Assembly (NCBI GenBank): GCA_002367105.1
Contig: DFCS01000003.1
Span: 177,099 to 205,362, forward strand
Length of the DNA: 28,264 bases
Direction: 5' to 3'
Origin: Hungatella sp. UBA3048
Lineage (GTDB): Bacteria; Bacillota; Clostridia; Lachnospirales; Lachnospiraceae
Within the stretch, counting starts at the first letter, position 1. Every line of letters begins with the position of its first letter. The position numbers and the translations under genes are program-made. Below the pieces are notes generated by a model. It worked only from the letters and a program-made list of their open reading frames with translations. It ran no database searches and had not been told where the DNA came from. Positions 8,043-17,500 of this stretch are shown here, piece by piece.

Positions 8043-9893
8043 ATGTGCGGAATTGCTGGTTTTTACAATCCAGATCACGATTACCAGAAAGATAAAGCCT
8101 ATTATGAGAACATCCTGGAACAGATGTCAGAAACCCAAAGACACCGTGGACCTGACGATTCAGGGTTCTGGCTCTTTCATCAGGGAGGTATGTCTCATGC
8201 CCGTTTATCTATTATCGATTTAACAACCGGCCGCCAGCCCATAACAAAAACCGAGGCAGGCAAAACATTTGGAATTGTGTACAATGGGGAAATATACAAT
8301 ACAACGGAGCTTCGCCGGGACTTGGAGGAGCGGGGCCATTCCTTTTCCACAACCTCTGACACAGAAGTGATTTTAACCGGATATATGGAACACGGGCCTG
8401 ATTTTGTGAAACAGTTAAACGGTATTTTTGCCTTTGCCATTATGGACCCTTTCCGGGAACGCTTATTCCTTTGCCGGGACCGCTCCGGTATAAAGCCTCT
8501 CTACTACACCATACGGGAGGGAGAAATTATCTTTGCTTCGGAGCTGAAAGGAATCTTTGCATATCCGGGCATACGTCCCGTATTAGACCGGAAAGGTTTA
8601 AACGAGATTTTCTCCCTGGGACCGGCTCATACCTCCGGCTGTGGGGTTTTTAAAGGAATCAACGAAATCCTCCCTGGACACATGCTTCTCTGTTCTAAGG
8701 ACGGCTTCCGCTTAAAAAGCTACTGGAAGCTGGAAAGCAGGCCCCACGAGGACAGCTATGAGGAAACCATTGAAAAGACCTCCTTCCTGGTTCAGGATTC
8801 CATCCGCCGGCAGATGGTTTCCGACGTTCCCATCTGCACCTTTTTGTCAGGAGGGGTGGATTCCAGCCTGGTTTCGGCTGTCTGTGCTGCAGAACTGAAA
8901 AAACAGGGCAAACAGCTTACTACCTTCTCCTTTGACTTTGTCAACAATGATAAATATTTTAAAGCCAGCACCTTCCAGCCCTCCCAGGACCGCCCCTTTG
9001 TGGACCAGATGGTAAAATTTTTAAATTCCGACCATCATTATCTGGAATGTGACAACGGCACCCAGGCAGACCGGCTTTATGATTCCGTTCTTGCTCATGA
9101 CCTTCCGGCCATGGGAGACATTGACTCTTCCCTGCTCCACTTCTGCTCCATGGTCAAACAGTTTAATAAGGTGGCTTTAACCGGGGAGTGTGCAGATGAA
9201 ATATTCGGAGGATACCCCTGGTTTCATAAGGAAGAATGCTTTAAAGCCCAGACTTTTCCCTGGACCATGGACTTAGGTACGCGCAAAGCCATCTTAAAGG
9301 ATGAATTTCTGGATTATTTAAAAATGGATGAGTATGTTATGGAAGCCTACGAAAAGTCTGTGGCGGAAACTCCTGTCCTTTCCGAAGATAATCCAAAAGA
9401 AGCAAGAAGAAGAGAGATTTCTTATCTGAATCTCCGCTGGTTTATGCAGACCTTATTAAACCGGATGGACCGTGACAGCATGTATTCCGGCCTTGAAGCC
9501 AGGGTTCCCTTTGCAGACCACCGGATCATCGAGTACGTGTGGAATGTCCCCTGGGATATGAAAACAAGGGATGGGGTGGTAAAAAATCTCCTTCGCCAGT
9601 CCGGAAGGGGGCTTCTGCCTGATGAGATCCTGTTCCGCAGGAAATCTCCGTATCCCAAAACCTATGATACCAATTACGAGGCGCTTTTAGCCGGACGGGT
9701 AGAGGAAATGATAGCCGGCGGTTCTGCTCCGGTTATGGAACTTTTGGACGTAAAGAAACTGGAAAAACTCCTGACCAGTCCTTCGGATTACGGAAAACCC
9801 TGGTACGGTCAGCTCATGGCCGGTCCCCAGATGCTTGCCTATATCCTTCAGATCAACTACTGGCTGGAAACATATCATATCTCAGTGGAATAA
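8043..9893 (+). CDS. asnB: Asparagine synthase (glutamine-hydrolysing)
   Basis: This 616-residue cytosolic enzyme makes asparagine from aspartate, ATP and glutamine. The N-terminal class II glutaminase starts MCGIAGF, so Cys2 is the nucleophile, followed by RHRGPDDSG, ARLSIIDL and YNGEIYN. The synthetase half has the PP-loop SGGVDSS at residues 269-275 and the conserved GECADEIFGGYPW and DRDSMYSGLEARVPFAD segments. Length is normal for the family. AAGGAGG lies 8 nt before the ATG. It follows the permease gene by 27 nt and is followed at once by a strong hairpin, so the pair forms one unit. All key residues are present and I see no sign of decay. Confidence 0.96.
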   Translation: MCGIAGFYNPDHDYQKDKAYYENILEQMSETQRHRGPDDSGFWLFHQGGMSHARLSIIDLTTGRQPITKTEAGKTFGIVYNGEIYNTTELRRDLEERGHSFSTTSDTEVILTGYMEHGPDFVKQLNGIFAFAIMDPFRERLFLCRDRSGIKPLYYTIREGEIIFASELKGIFAYPGIRPVLDRKGLNEIFSLGPAHTSGCGVFKGINEILPGHMLLCSKDGFRLKSYWKLESRPHEDSYEETIEKTSFLVQDSIRRQMVSDVPICTFLSGGVDSSLVSAVCAAELKKQGKQLTTFSFDFVNNDKYFKASTFQPSQDRPFVDQMVKFLNSDHHYLECDNGTQADRLYDSVLAHDLPAMGDIDSSLLHFCSMVKQFNKVALTGECADEIFGGYPWFHKEECFKAQTFPWTMDLGTRKAILKDEFLDYLKMDEYVMEAYEKSVAETPVLSEDNPKEARRREISYLNLRWFMQTLLNRMDRDSMYSGLEARVPFADHRIIEYVWNVPWDMKTRDGVVKNLLRQSGRGLLPDEILFRRKSPYPKTYDTNYEALLAGRVEEMIAGGSAPVMELLDVKKLEKLLTSPSDYGKPWYGQLMAGPQMLAYILQINYWLETYHISVE

Positions 9894-9898
9894 CAGCA

Positions 9899-9938
9899 AA
9901 GAGGTGCGAAAGTCTCCCAAAAGACCTTTGCACCTCTT
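9899..9938. terminator. Bidirectional terminator between asnB and the oxidoreductase
   Basis: A long inverted repeat with AAGAGGTGC and GCACCTCTT as its outer arms and a short loop lies between two convergent genes. It has one mismatch and one G-U pair and is followed on the plus strand by TTAATTAATCCTTT. It begins 5 nt after the asnB stop and ends 10 nt before the stop of the minus-strand oxidoreductase, so it can serve both. Confidence 0.75.
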
Positions 9939-9948
9939 AATTAATCCT

Positions 9949-11238
9949 TTATTCAATCTCTTCCAGGATTCTTCCCATTTCTGACGTATCGCCAATGAGT
10001 ATGGCGCCTGTCAGCTTGCCTTCTACAGAATAATACACCTTGTAAATCTTCTTCTCTCCATCCACATCCCGGCGCACCTCATAGGTTCTTCCAGGGTCCT
10101 TACCCGGGTCGCCCACCGCAAATAAGGAAGTATCCATGCCATTAAATGTGAGAGCTGCTGTCACGGTTTTATAGGAAATCCTTTCTCCGGCTGCATTGGC
10201 TCCTGCTGCCTTTCCCATCTCCACGGCCTGAGGCCATATGGCATAATTGATCCCTTCATATTCCGCACAATCCCCGCACGCATATATGCCGGGTACCGTG
10301 GTTTCCATGTGCTCATTAACAATGACTGCCCGTCCGGATTTAGCACCTGCATCTTCTGCCAGAGATACATTGGCCCGGACTCCTGCGGATATGACCACCA
10401 GATCTGCCGGCAGAACTGTACCATCCTCAAGGCAGATACCGGTCACCTTCTCTTCCCCTTCTATCTCCCGGGTAACTGCCTGGAATTTCACATCGATCCC
10501 CTTTTCCAGTATCATGGATCTTAAAAACTCACCGGCTTCCTCATCAAGCTGGCGCTTCATAAGCTGGTCGCCATGCTCTAATACCGTCACAAAAAGGCCA
10601 GTCCTTTTTAATTCCCAGGCCGCCTCCAGTCCCAGCACGCCGCCGCCAATGACAACGGCCCGCTTTGATTCGGAAAGGAGGGAATTAAGCTTCTCTATAT
10701 CAGAAAGCCGGCGTATGGCGACCACTTCATTTTTTTCACTTCCGGGTATGGGAGGAATGAAGCATTCCGATCCCAATGCATAGATGCATTTGTCATATTT
10801 AAGCCGGATTCCGTCATCAAAGGTGACTTCCTTTTCCCTGGTGTCGATCTTCTCCGCCTGTTTTCCCGTAAGGTTTAAGATGCGTTTCTCTTCGTACCAT
10901 GCCGGGTCATGAAGAAGCAATTCTTCCCTTTCATCCTTTCCCATCACGGTTTTCGTCAGCATGGGCCTTGAATAAGGCAGGCAGTCTTCTTTCGTTACCA
11001 TGACAATGGAACAGGTGGAATTCCTTTCCCGAATCGCCTCAGCCGCACTGACACCAGCCGCACCATTACCAAGAATGAGGTATAACTCCTCCGTATTTTT
11101 ATGGTAATTCCTTTCTTCCTCCTCATAAGGGACAAAATTTTCCGGTCCTACTCCGCATACCGGACAAACCTCATTACCCTCCTCAAATACAGCGCCGCAT
11201 ACCAGGCATTTAACCATTTTCTTCTTACTTTCTCCCAT
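9949..11238 (-). CDS. Rubredoxin-domain FAD-dependent NAD(P)H oxidoreductase
   Basis: This 429-residue protein fuses an N-terminal rubredoxin-like iron centre to a pyridine-nucleotide-disulphide-type flavoprotein. The iron ligands are Cys11-x2-Cys14 and Cys25-x2-Cys28. The FAD-binding glycine motif is ILGNGAAGVSAAEAI, the NAD(P)H motif is VVIGGGVLGLEAAWEL, and GIYACGDCAEY is the second FAD contact. It should pass electrons from NAD(P)H through FAD to the iron centre and on to an acceptor such as an oxygen or peroxide reductase, a usual detoxification role in strict anaerobes. The ATG at 11238 follows AAGGGGG; the reading frame could extend 13 codons upstream but without a ribosome site. It is divergent from a MerR regulator that may control it. 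Confidence 0.88.
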   Translation of the reverse strand: MGESKKKMVKCLVCGAVFEEGNEVCPVCGVGPENFVPYEEEERNYHKNTEELYLILGNGAAGVSAAEAIRERNSTCSIVMVTKEDCLPYSRPMLTKTVMGKDEREELLLHDPAWYEEKRILNLTGKQAEKIDTREKEVTFDDGIRLKYDKCIYALGSECFIPPIPGSEKNEVVAIRRLSDIEKLNSLLSESKRAVVIGGGVLGLEAAWELKRTGLFVTVLEHGDQLMKRQLDEEAGEFLRSMILEKGIDVKFQAVTREIEGEEKVTGICLEDGTVLPADLVVISAGVRANVSLAEDAGAKSGRAVIVNEHMETTVPGIYACGDCAEYEGINYAIWPQAVEMGKAAGANAAGERISYKTVTAALTFNGMDTSLFAVGDPGKDPGRTYEVRRDVDGEKKIYKVYYSVEGKLTGAILIGDTSEMGRILEEIE

Positions 11239-11294
11239 GTAAAATACCCCCTTCTCAAGCTTCTTTTGTAAGTACAAGCTTTATTTCTGCCTCT

Positions 11295-11322
11295 ATCATA
11301 ACATAGTTTTTTACGATTTCAA
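11295..11322 (-). promoter_or_regulatory. Promoter of the rubredoxin-oxidoreductase gene
   Basis: On the minus strand TTGAAA (11317-11322) is followed by a 16-nt spacer and TATGAT (11295-11300), about 55 nt upstream of the start codon. The spacer is shorter than the 19-20 nt of classical MerR-activated promoters. Confidence 0.65.
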
Positions 11323-11434
11323 ACTTCTTTCCGTTAATAATTCGTAAGCATAGAAAGAAAACCGTAAAGCTGAAAATACGTCTTTTTATGGTAAACTATC
11401 TACGTAAGCAAGCTTTGACCCGTTCTATTTTATA

Positions 11435-11524
11435 GGGCGAATGCCCGTGAGTGAGCGATCCTGCGGGCTTACCCGCTGCACTGCGGATTCTTACGCTGCA
11501 CTGGACTCTCCCGCTGAAATGCGG
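11435..11524 (+). repeat. GC-rich hairpin cluster upstream of the MerR gene
   Basis: Four small perfect hairpins follow each other within 90 nt: GGGC-GAAT-GCCC (11435-11446), GCGGG-CTTA-CCCGC (11463-11476), CCGC-TGCACT-GCGG (11473-11486) and CCGC-TGAAAT-GCGG (11511-11524). The second and third share an arm and are mutually exclusive. A related CGCTGCACTG copy lies at 11494-11503. The block is far richer in G and C than the flanking AT-rich DNA and ends just before the MerR ribosome site. It could be a 5-prime UTR structure or a copy of a dispersed repeat. No promoter for the MerR gene was certain; a weak CTGAAA-16-TAAACT lies upstream of the cluster. Confidence 0.5.
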
Positions 11525-11543
11525 ACTGTAAAGAGGAATCAAA

Positions 11544-12335
11544 ATGAAAAAATACACCATTGGAGAAGTTTCCGACCGTTTAGGCTTAAGCCGTGATACT
11601 CTTCGCTTTTATGAAAAAAAGGGAATCATACAACCGGAAAAGCAGAAAAATGGTTACCGGACCTATACATATGAAGATATTAAAAAGCTTTCAAGCATCA
11701 TGTTTTACCGCAGACTGAACTTCAGCATCGAGGATATCGGCCGTATCCTGTATAAAAGCTCCTTTCCTTCCTACTGCTCCATGATTCAGGAAAAAATCAC
11801 TGAAGAAAAACAACAGATGGAAAAGCACCGGCAATCCCTCATCCATCTGACTCATTTGCAGAAACACTATAAAAACGTGGAAAAATATTTAAACCGTTAT
11901 GACCTAAGACCCATGCCTCCCTATTACCAGATGCCGGACAATCACTTCATCAATCAAGAAGGCATCTCTGATTTATGCTATATCTGCCAGAAATATGGGA
12001 TAGAGGGGAACCAGGCAAACCAGGTAAACGAATTCTTCATGATCGCTGAGGATACTGCAATCATTATGAAATTAAAACAGGCATTAAATGGCTATCCCTT
12101 ACTAAAACAGGAACGCTGTATATATACTGTGGTTGCATCAGACAGCCCGGTTTTAGAATCACAGACCGTTATAGACGCAGCTGACTGGGCAAGGCAAAAA
12201 GGATATTCTCCTCTCGGAGTTGCCTACAGCGGGCACTTATTAAGCTGTGCCTTCAAGGATACCGCAAAAGAAAATCAGGAAAAAAAGGCAGATACACCCA
12301 TCAATTACATTGAAGTGTATCTGCCGATTCAGTAA
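11544..12335 (+). CDS. MerR family regulator with GyrI-like effector domain
   Basis: This 263-residue transcription factor has the MerR winged helix at residues 1-70 (YTIGEVSDRLGLSRDTLRFY, then KNGYRTYTYEDI). A coiled-coil dimerisation helix follows (about 85-125). The C-terminal part is a likely effector domain of the BmrR/GyrI sort, ending in INYIEVYLPIQ, a typical final strand. There is no cysteine cluster near the coiled coil, which argues for an organic ligand rather than a metal. AGAGGA stands before the ATG. It is divergent from the rubredoxin-oxidoreductase and probably regulates it or itself, and it ends 8 nt from the convergent KimA-like gene. Confidence 0.87.
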   Translation: MKKYTIGEVSDRLGLSRDTLRFYEKKGIIQPEKQKNGYRTYTYEDIKKLSSIMFYRRLNFSIEDIGRILYKSSFPSYCSMIQEKITEEKQQMEKHRQSLIHLTHLQKHYKNVEKYLNRYDLRPMPPYYQMPDNHFINQEGISDLCYICQKYGIEGNQANQVNEFFMIAEDTAIIMKLKQALNGYPLLKQERCIYTVVASDSPVLESQTVIDAADWARQKGYSPLGVAYSGHLLSCAFKDTAKENQEKKADTPINYIEVYLPIQ

Positions 12336-12336
12336 T

Positions 12337-12355
12337 AAAGGCTTTATCTGCCTTT
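12337..12355. terminator. Weak hairpin between convergent MerR and KimA-like genes
   Basis: AAAGGC and GCCTTT form a 6-bp stem with a 7-nt loop exactly at the junction of the two convergent genes, overlapping the last codons of the permease. There is no clear U-tract on either side, so function is uncertain. Confidence 0.3.
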
Positions 12356-14245
12356 ATCTGCATTTTCGTCTTTCTGCTTAGGCTTAAATGCTGAACTGTA
12401 AATATATGGGACCAGAACCGTAGAGACATTTCTGTGCACCCTAAGCCTTTGCATAATGAAATAAGTGGTCTGGTTATGAAGAATATTGGCAAACCAGCTC
12501 TCTTCCATAAAACGTGCCATAACGACCGTGATCATTTCCCCCGGAAGCAGATTGGCTTCCTTTTCGCTGATATACTCATCAACAGGCTCAATAAGCTCTC
12601 TGTATGGTGACATGATGACCTCAAGCGGTATATCAATGCCGGTTTTCTTCCATTTTTTATGGAGCTGTTCGCATTGTTTCTCATCGGTCGATACATGTAG
12701 GGCTACCACATTGGAAGTGATCAAATTGGCATAATTCAGCGCCTTCAGTACAGAACGGTTAATTCCGCCAACAAGGACAATACAAAGATTGGTGTCCTTG
12801 CTGGTACTTTTATGATAATGAGACATAAAATCATTGACCATTAACTGCCGTCCCACAAACTGATAGTGGGTATCTATGCGATGCATGATATAAACAATCA
12901 CCGGTATGATAATAGCCAACGCCCAGGAACCTTGAGCAAACCTGGTTACAAATACAATGACTGTTCCTGTTCCCGTCATAAGTGCGCCCAGGCCGTTGAT
13001 AAACATTTTATACAAATAGCCTTTACCTTTCACCCTGATCCATCTGGCCACCATTCCGCTCTGGGACAGAGTAAAGGATAAGAAAACTCCGATGGCATAA
13101 AGGGGGATCAGATAATGGGTCTCAGCCTTAAAAACAATTAATAAAAATGCCGCTACAAAGAAAATAAACAAGATCCCGTTGGAAAAGCTTAGCCTCGTTC
13201 CGCGGTGCATAAACTGACGGGGAACATATCCATCTGCCGCCAGAATCGCTAACAGCGTAGGCAGACCGTTATATGCAGTATTTGCAGCAAGAAGTAAAAT
13301 AAGGGATGTTGCAAACTGCAAAATATAAAACATTAGTCCCGGTCCGAACACAGCCATTCCCAACTGAGAGATTACAGTTTTACCCTCCAAAGGAACAATG
13401 TGTAAGGAAGTAACCAGCACCACCGCACCTCCAAAGATAGCTACAATAATCCCTACCAGTATAAAAAGCACATGAGTGGCATTCCGCTGTGACGGCTCCC
13501 GAAAGCTTGGAACCGCATTGCTCACTACTTCCACACCCGTAAGAGCCGAACATCCGGAAGAAAAAGCTCTGAGAAGAAGAAACAGTGTTACCGTCCCGGC
13601 TCCGCCTGTGACAGGCTGTAAGTTTTCAGTATAGTGGACCGGCGGCAGATTTCCCGTTGCAAGTTTAAAAAAACCTGTTACAATAAGCGCCAGCATAATA
13701 ATGATAAATGCATACGTCGGAACTCCAAAAAGCTTAGAGGACTCTCTCATTCCCCTGAGATTAAGAAGTGTGACGATACATAGAAAAAGCAGGGCGAACA
13801 TCAGCCTGTAATCTGTAAATTGAGGAAAAGCAGAGATAAGCGCTGCCGTCGCTGCCGACAGGCTGACCGCTACTGTCATCACATAGCCGATGATCAGGGA
13901 AGATGCTGCAACCATTGAAGCGCCTCTCCCAATGTTTTCGGCGGATACAATATATGCGCCTCCGCCGTTTGGGTAATTTGCAATGATCTGTGAGTAGGAA
14001 AAAGCCAAAACTAAAAACAACAGTATGATCGGCGAGGTAACATACCCTAGATAATTGACTGCCGATAACCCCAGGACGGGAACCAAAACCAACAGCATTT
14101 CTTCAATCGCATACGCCACTGACGAAACCGCATCACTTGCCATAATAGGAACTCCCCAAAAGGGCCCCAGCTTTTCTCCTTCCAAATCATTGTTCTCCAA
14201 AGTATTTCCCAACAATATATTTTTTATCTTTCTCTTTGAATGCAT
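12344..14245 (-). CDS. APC-superfamily permease, KimA-like potassium importer
   Basis: This 633-residue membrane protein has about 12 hydrophobic helices (residues about 30-460) and a cytosolic C-terminal domain of about 170 residues. The start resembles Bacillus KimA: a short basic segment, then GPFWGVPIMASDAVSSVAYAIEEML, matching the first KimA helix. YPNGGGAYIVSAEN and SGCSALTGVEVVSNAVPSF are APC core motifs. The family takes up potassium with protons. KimA proteins are controlled by c-di-AMP, either in the tail or by a ydaO riboswitch; I see no such riboswitch in this short leader. AGAGGA precedes the ATG. It has its own promoter and is separated from purL by a terminator. A general amino-acid permease is the alternative reading. 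Confidence 0.82.
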   Translation of the reverse strand: MHSKRKIKNILLGNTLENNDLEGEKLGPFWGVPIMASDAVSSVAYAIEEMLLVLVPVLGLSAVNYLGYVTSPIILLFLVLAFSYSQIIANYPNGGGAYIVSAENIGRGASMVAASSLIIGYVMTVAVSLSAATAALISAFPQFTDYRLMFALLFLCIVTLLNLRGMRESSKLFGVPTYAFIIIMLALIVTGFFKLATGNLPPVHYTENLQPVTGGAGTVTLFLLLRAFSSGCSALTGVEVVSNAVPSFREPSQRNATHVLFILVGIIVAIFGGAVVLVTSLHIVPLEGKTVISQLGMAVFGPGLMFYILQFATSLILLLAANTAYNGLPTLLAILAADGYVPRQFMHRGTRLSFSNGILFIFFVAAFLLIVFKAETHYLIPLYAIGVFLSFTLSQSGMVARWIRVKGKGYLYKMFINGLGALMTGTGTVIVFVTRFAQGSWALAIIIPVIVYIMHRIDTHYQFVGRQLMVNDFMSHYHKSTSKDTNLCIVLVGGINRSVLKALNYANLITSNVVALHVSTDEKQCEQLHKKWKKTGIDIPLEVIMSPYRELIEPVDEYISEKEANLLPGEMITVVMARFMEESWFANILHNQTTYFIMQRLRVHRNVSTVLVPYIYSSAFKPKQKDENADKGR

Positions 14246-14331
14246 ATCCGTAATCCTCTCTGATACAAATCTTCTTTCCTTTATACAGTATTGCCAATAA
14301 TCTCAATACTATATAAAAATATACCTGATGA

Positions 14332-14360
14332 ATCATAGGCTTAAATTTATGGATTGTCAA
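14332..14360 (-). promoter_or_regulatory. Promoter of the KimA-like gene
   Basis: On the minus strand a perfect TTGACA (14355-14360) is followed after exactly 17 nt by TATGAT (14332-14337). The leader of about 80 nt is too short for a ydaO-type riboswitch and shows none of its conserved segments. Confidence 0.8.
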
Positions 14361-14416
14361 GTGAGAATTTCCCTTTCGAGCGTTAAAAAGCGTTACAATT
14401 TTAACCGGTAAAAACT

Positions 14417-14461
14417 AAAAGCGTTTCTTCCCCGGATGCCATCCGCAGAAGAAACGCTTTT
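14417..14461 (-). terminator. Terminator of purL
   Basis: GCGTTTCTTC pairs perfectly with GAAGAAACGC around a loop of about 20 nt. Read from purL the stem is followed by TTTTAGTTTTT. It lies about 60 nt after the purL stop and upstream of the KimA-like promoter, so it isolates the two genes. Confidence 0.85.
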
Positions 14462-14519
14462 TGCTTTGTATTGCTTTATTTTTTATGAATTATTTCTACA
14501 TACAGGGAACTGCCTAAGC

Positions 14520-17500
14520 TCACTGGAAATATTTCACGCCAGATTCAAAAATCTTCATATCCTGCTCACCGTAAATGTTCATGGCCACCGATTCGCCGCG
14601 GCGTTCGGAGTGAGCCATCTTGCCCAGGATCCGCCCGTCAGGGCTTGTGATGCCCTCAACCGCCATGAATGACCCGTTAGGGTTCCAGCACTCATCCATG
14701 GTAGGGCAGCCCTTATCATCCACATATTGAGTCGCCACCTGTCCATTGTCAAACAGCCGTTTCAGCCATTCCTCCCCTGCAACGAACCGTCCTTCTCCAT
14801 GAGAAGCAGGATTGCAGTAAACGCCTCCTAATTCTGCCCCTGAAAGCCACGGCGACTTATTTGTCACCACCTTTGTATAAACCATCTTGGAAACATGGCG
14901 GCCAATGGTATTCATCGCAAGCGTAGGGGAATCCTCCCTTTGCTCTGTGATCATTCCTTCCGGCACAAGCCCTAGCTTTATTAGAGCCTGGAAGCCATTG
15001 CAGATTCCTAGCATCAGGCCATCCCTTTCATTTAACAGCTTGCCGATTTCCTCCTTGATCACCTGATTCCGGAATAGGTTGGCAAAAAACTTGGCAGAGC
15101 CATCCGGTTCGTCACCTGCGGAAAATCCTCCGGGGAACATGACGATCTGGGCTTTGGATATTTCCCTGCGGTAAACTTCCACCGATTCCCTGATGTCCTG
15201 GGCCGTTAAATTCCGAAAGACCTTTGTCACCACATTGGCACCTGCTCTATGAAAAGCCCTCTCGCTGTCATACTCACAGTTTGTACCGGGGAACACCGGA
15301 ATAAATACATTGGGCTTTGCTGCCTTATTCCTGCAGACGTAGATATCCTTTGTATCATAAAGCCGCTCTGAAACAGGAGTCTTATCTGTCCCTGACACCG
15401 TTGGGAACACATCTTCAAGTGGTTTCATCCATGCGTTCAGCGCCTCATCCATGGCAATGGCTGTGCCGCCGTATTCAAACACACCTCCATCAGTGACTTC
15501 ACCGATGACGGTATAGGAGACAGTCAGTTCCTCAAGCCGGCCTTTCGGAACTTCACATACCACATCTCCCCAGCCGGCTTTAAAGAAATCACTTGGATCT
15601 ACGTTTCTGCTGATCCTTATGCCCATCCGGTTTCCAAAGGCCATCTTGCTGACCGCCTCACAGATCCCGTGGCTTTCTGCGGCGTAGGCTGACAGGATGC
15701 GTCCTGCGCAGATATCTTCAAACAACGCTTCATAGCCTTTCATGACCTGGCTGTATACCGGAAGATCATAGGAATCCTTTTCAATCCGGAATACAACAAT
15801 CCTGCTTCCCGCCTTCTTAAATTCCGGCGTAATGATATGCTTCCCTTCTGCAACATCCACAGCAAAGGAAACAAGGGTTGGCGGCACATCAATGTCACGG
15901 AAGGTGCCTGACATGCTGTCCTTTCCTCCGATGGAAGGAAGCCCAAATCCTATCTGGGCGCTGTATGCCCCAAGGAGGGCGGAAAAGGGCTGGCTCCAAC
16001 GCGCCGGTTCTTCTGTCATCCTGCGGAAATATTCCTGGAAGGTAAAGCGGATTCTTCTGTAATCCCCGCCTGATGCCACGATTTTGGCAACCGAGGACAA
16101 TACTGCATATACTGCTCCGTGATAGGGGCTCCAGCTTGACAGATAAGGATCAAATCCGAAGCTCATCATGGTTACGGTATCCGTCTTTCCATGCAGCACC
16201 GGAAGTTTTGCCACCATGGTCTGAGTCTCTGTCAGCTGGTATCTGCCTCCATAAGGCATGAACACGCTTCCAGCACCTATGGAGCCGTCAAACATTTCCA
16301 CAAGCCCTTTCTGGGAGCAGACATTTAAGTCAGAAAGCAGCTTCAGCCAGGCCTCCCTGACATCTGCGGTATCCTGTCTCATAAATGCGCCTGGTTCTCT
16401 GTCAGGAACTTCCACAACAACCGAAGCTTCCTGATGGGCTCCATTGGTATCCAGGAAAGCCCGGCTGATGTCTACAATGGTCTTTCCTCTCCAATTCATC
16501 ACAAGCCTTGGCTCTGACCTTACCTCTGCCACTACGACTGCCTCTAAGTTTTCCTCTGCCGCATAGGCCAGAAACCGGTCTGCATCTTTTGGATCAACCA
16601 CAGCCGCCATACGTTCCTGTGACTCAGAGATGGCAATTTCCGTACCATCCAGTCCGGCGTATTTCTTCGGAACCTTATCTAAGTCGATCAGCAGGCCGTC
16701 TGCCAGTTCGCCTATGGCAACCGAAACACCTCCTGCACCAAAATCATTGCATTTCTTGATGAGCCTGCTCACTTCTTCTCTTCGGAACAAACGCTGTATC
16801 TTTCGTTCCGTGGGCGCGTTCCCCTTCTGGACCTCTGCTCCGCAAGTCTCAATGGAGGCTTCCGTATGGACTTTGGAGGAGCCGGTGGCACCGCCGCAGC
16901 CGTCCCGTCCGGTACGGCCCCCAAGGAGAATGATTAAGTCTCCAGGATCCGAAGTCTCCCGGATGACATTTTTTCTTGGGGCAGCACCTATGACAGCGCC
17001 TATTTCCATTCTCTTTGCCACATAATCCGGATGGTAAATCTCCTTTACATATCCGGTTGCCAGTCCGATCTGGTTTCCGTAGGAGCTGTAGCCGTCTGCA
17101 GCTCCTGTCACGATCTTTCTCTGTGGAAGTTTTCCTTTTAAAGTTTCGCTCAAAGGCTTTGTGGGATCAGCCGCTCCTGTTACCCGCATGGCCTGATATA
17201 CGTAAGTACGACCGGAAAGAGGGTCACGGATCGCGCCTCCAAGGCAGGTGGCCGCACCGCCAAAGGGCTCGATCTCCGTAGGATGATTGTGGGTTTCATT
17301 TTTGAAATTTACCAGCCATTCCTCTTCTGCACCATCAATCAGGACCGGGACCACGATGCTGCAGGCGTTGATTTCATCGGATACTTCTAAATCCTCTACT
17401 TTTCCCTCCATACGAAGTTTCTTCATCGCCAGGAGAGCCAGATCCATAAGGCACACAAACTTGCCGTCTTTTCCCTTTAATACCACCTCCCGGTCTGCCA

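Noticed and set aside
14246..14416. ydaO (c-di-AMP) riboswitch before the KimA-like gene
   Set aside because: The leader after the promoter is about 80 nt and contains none of the conserved segments.
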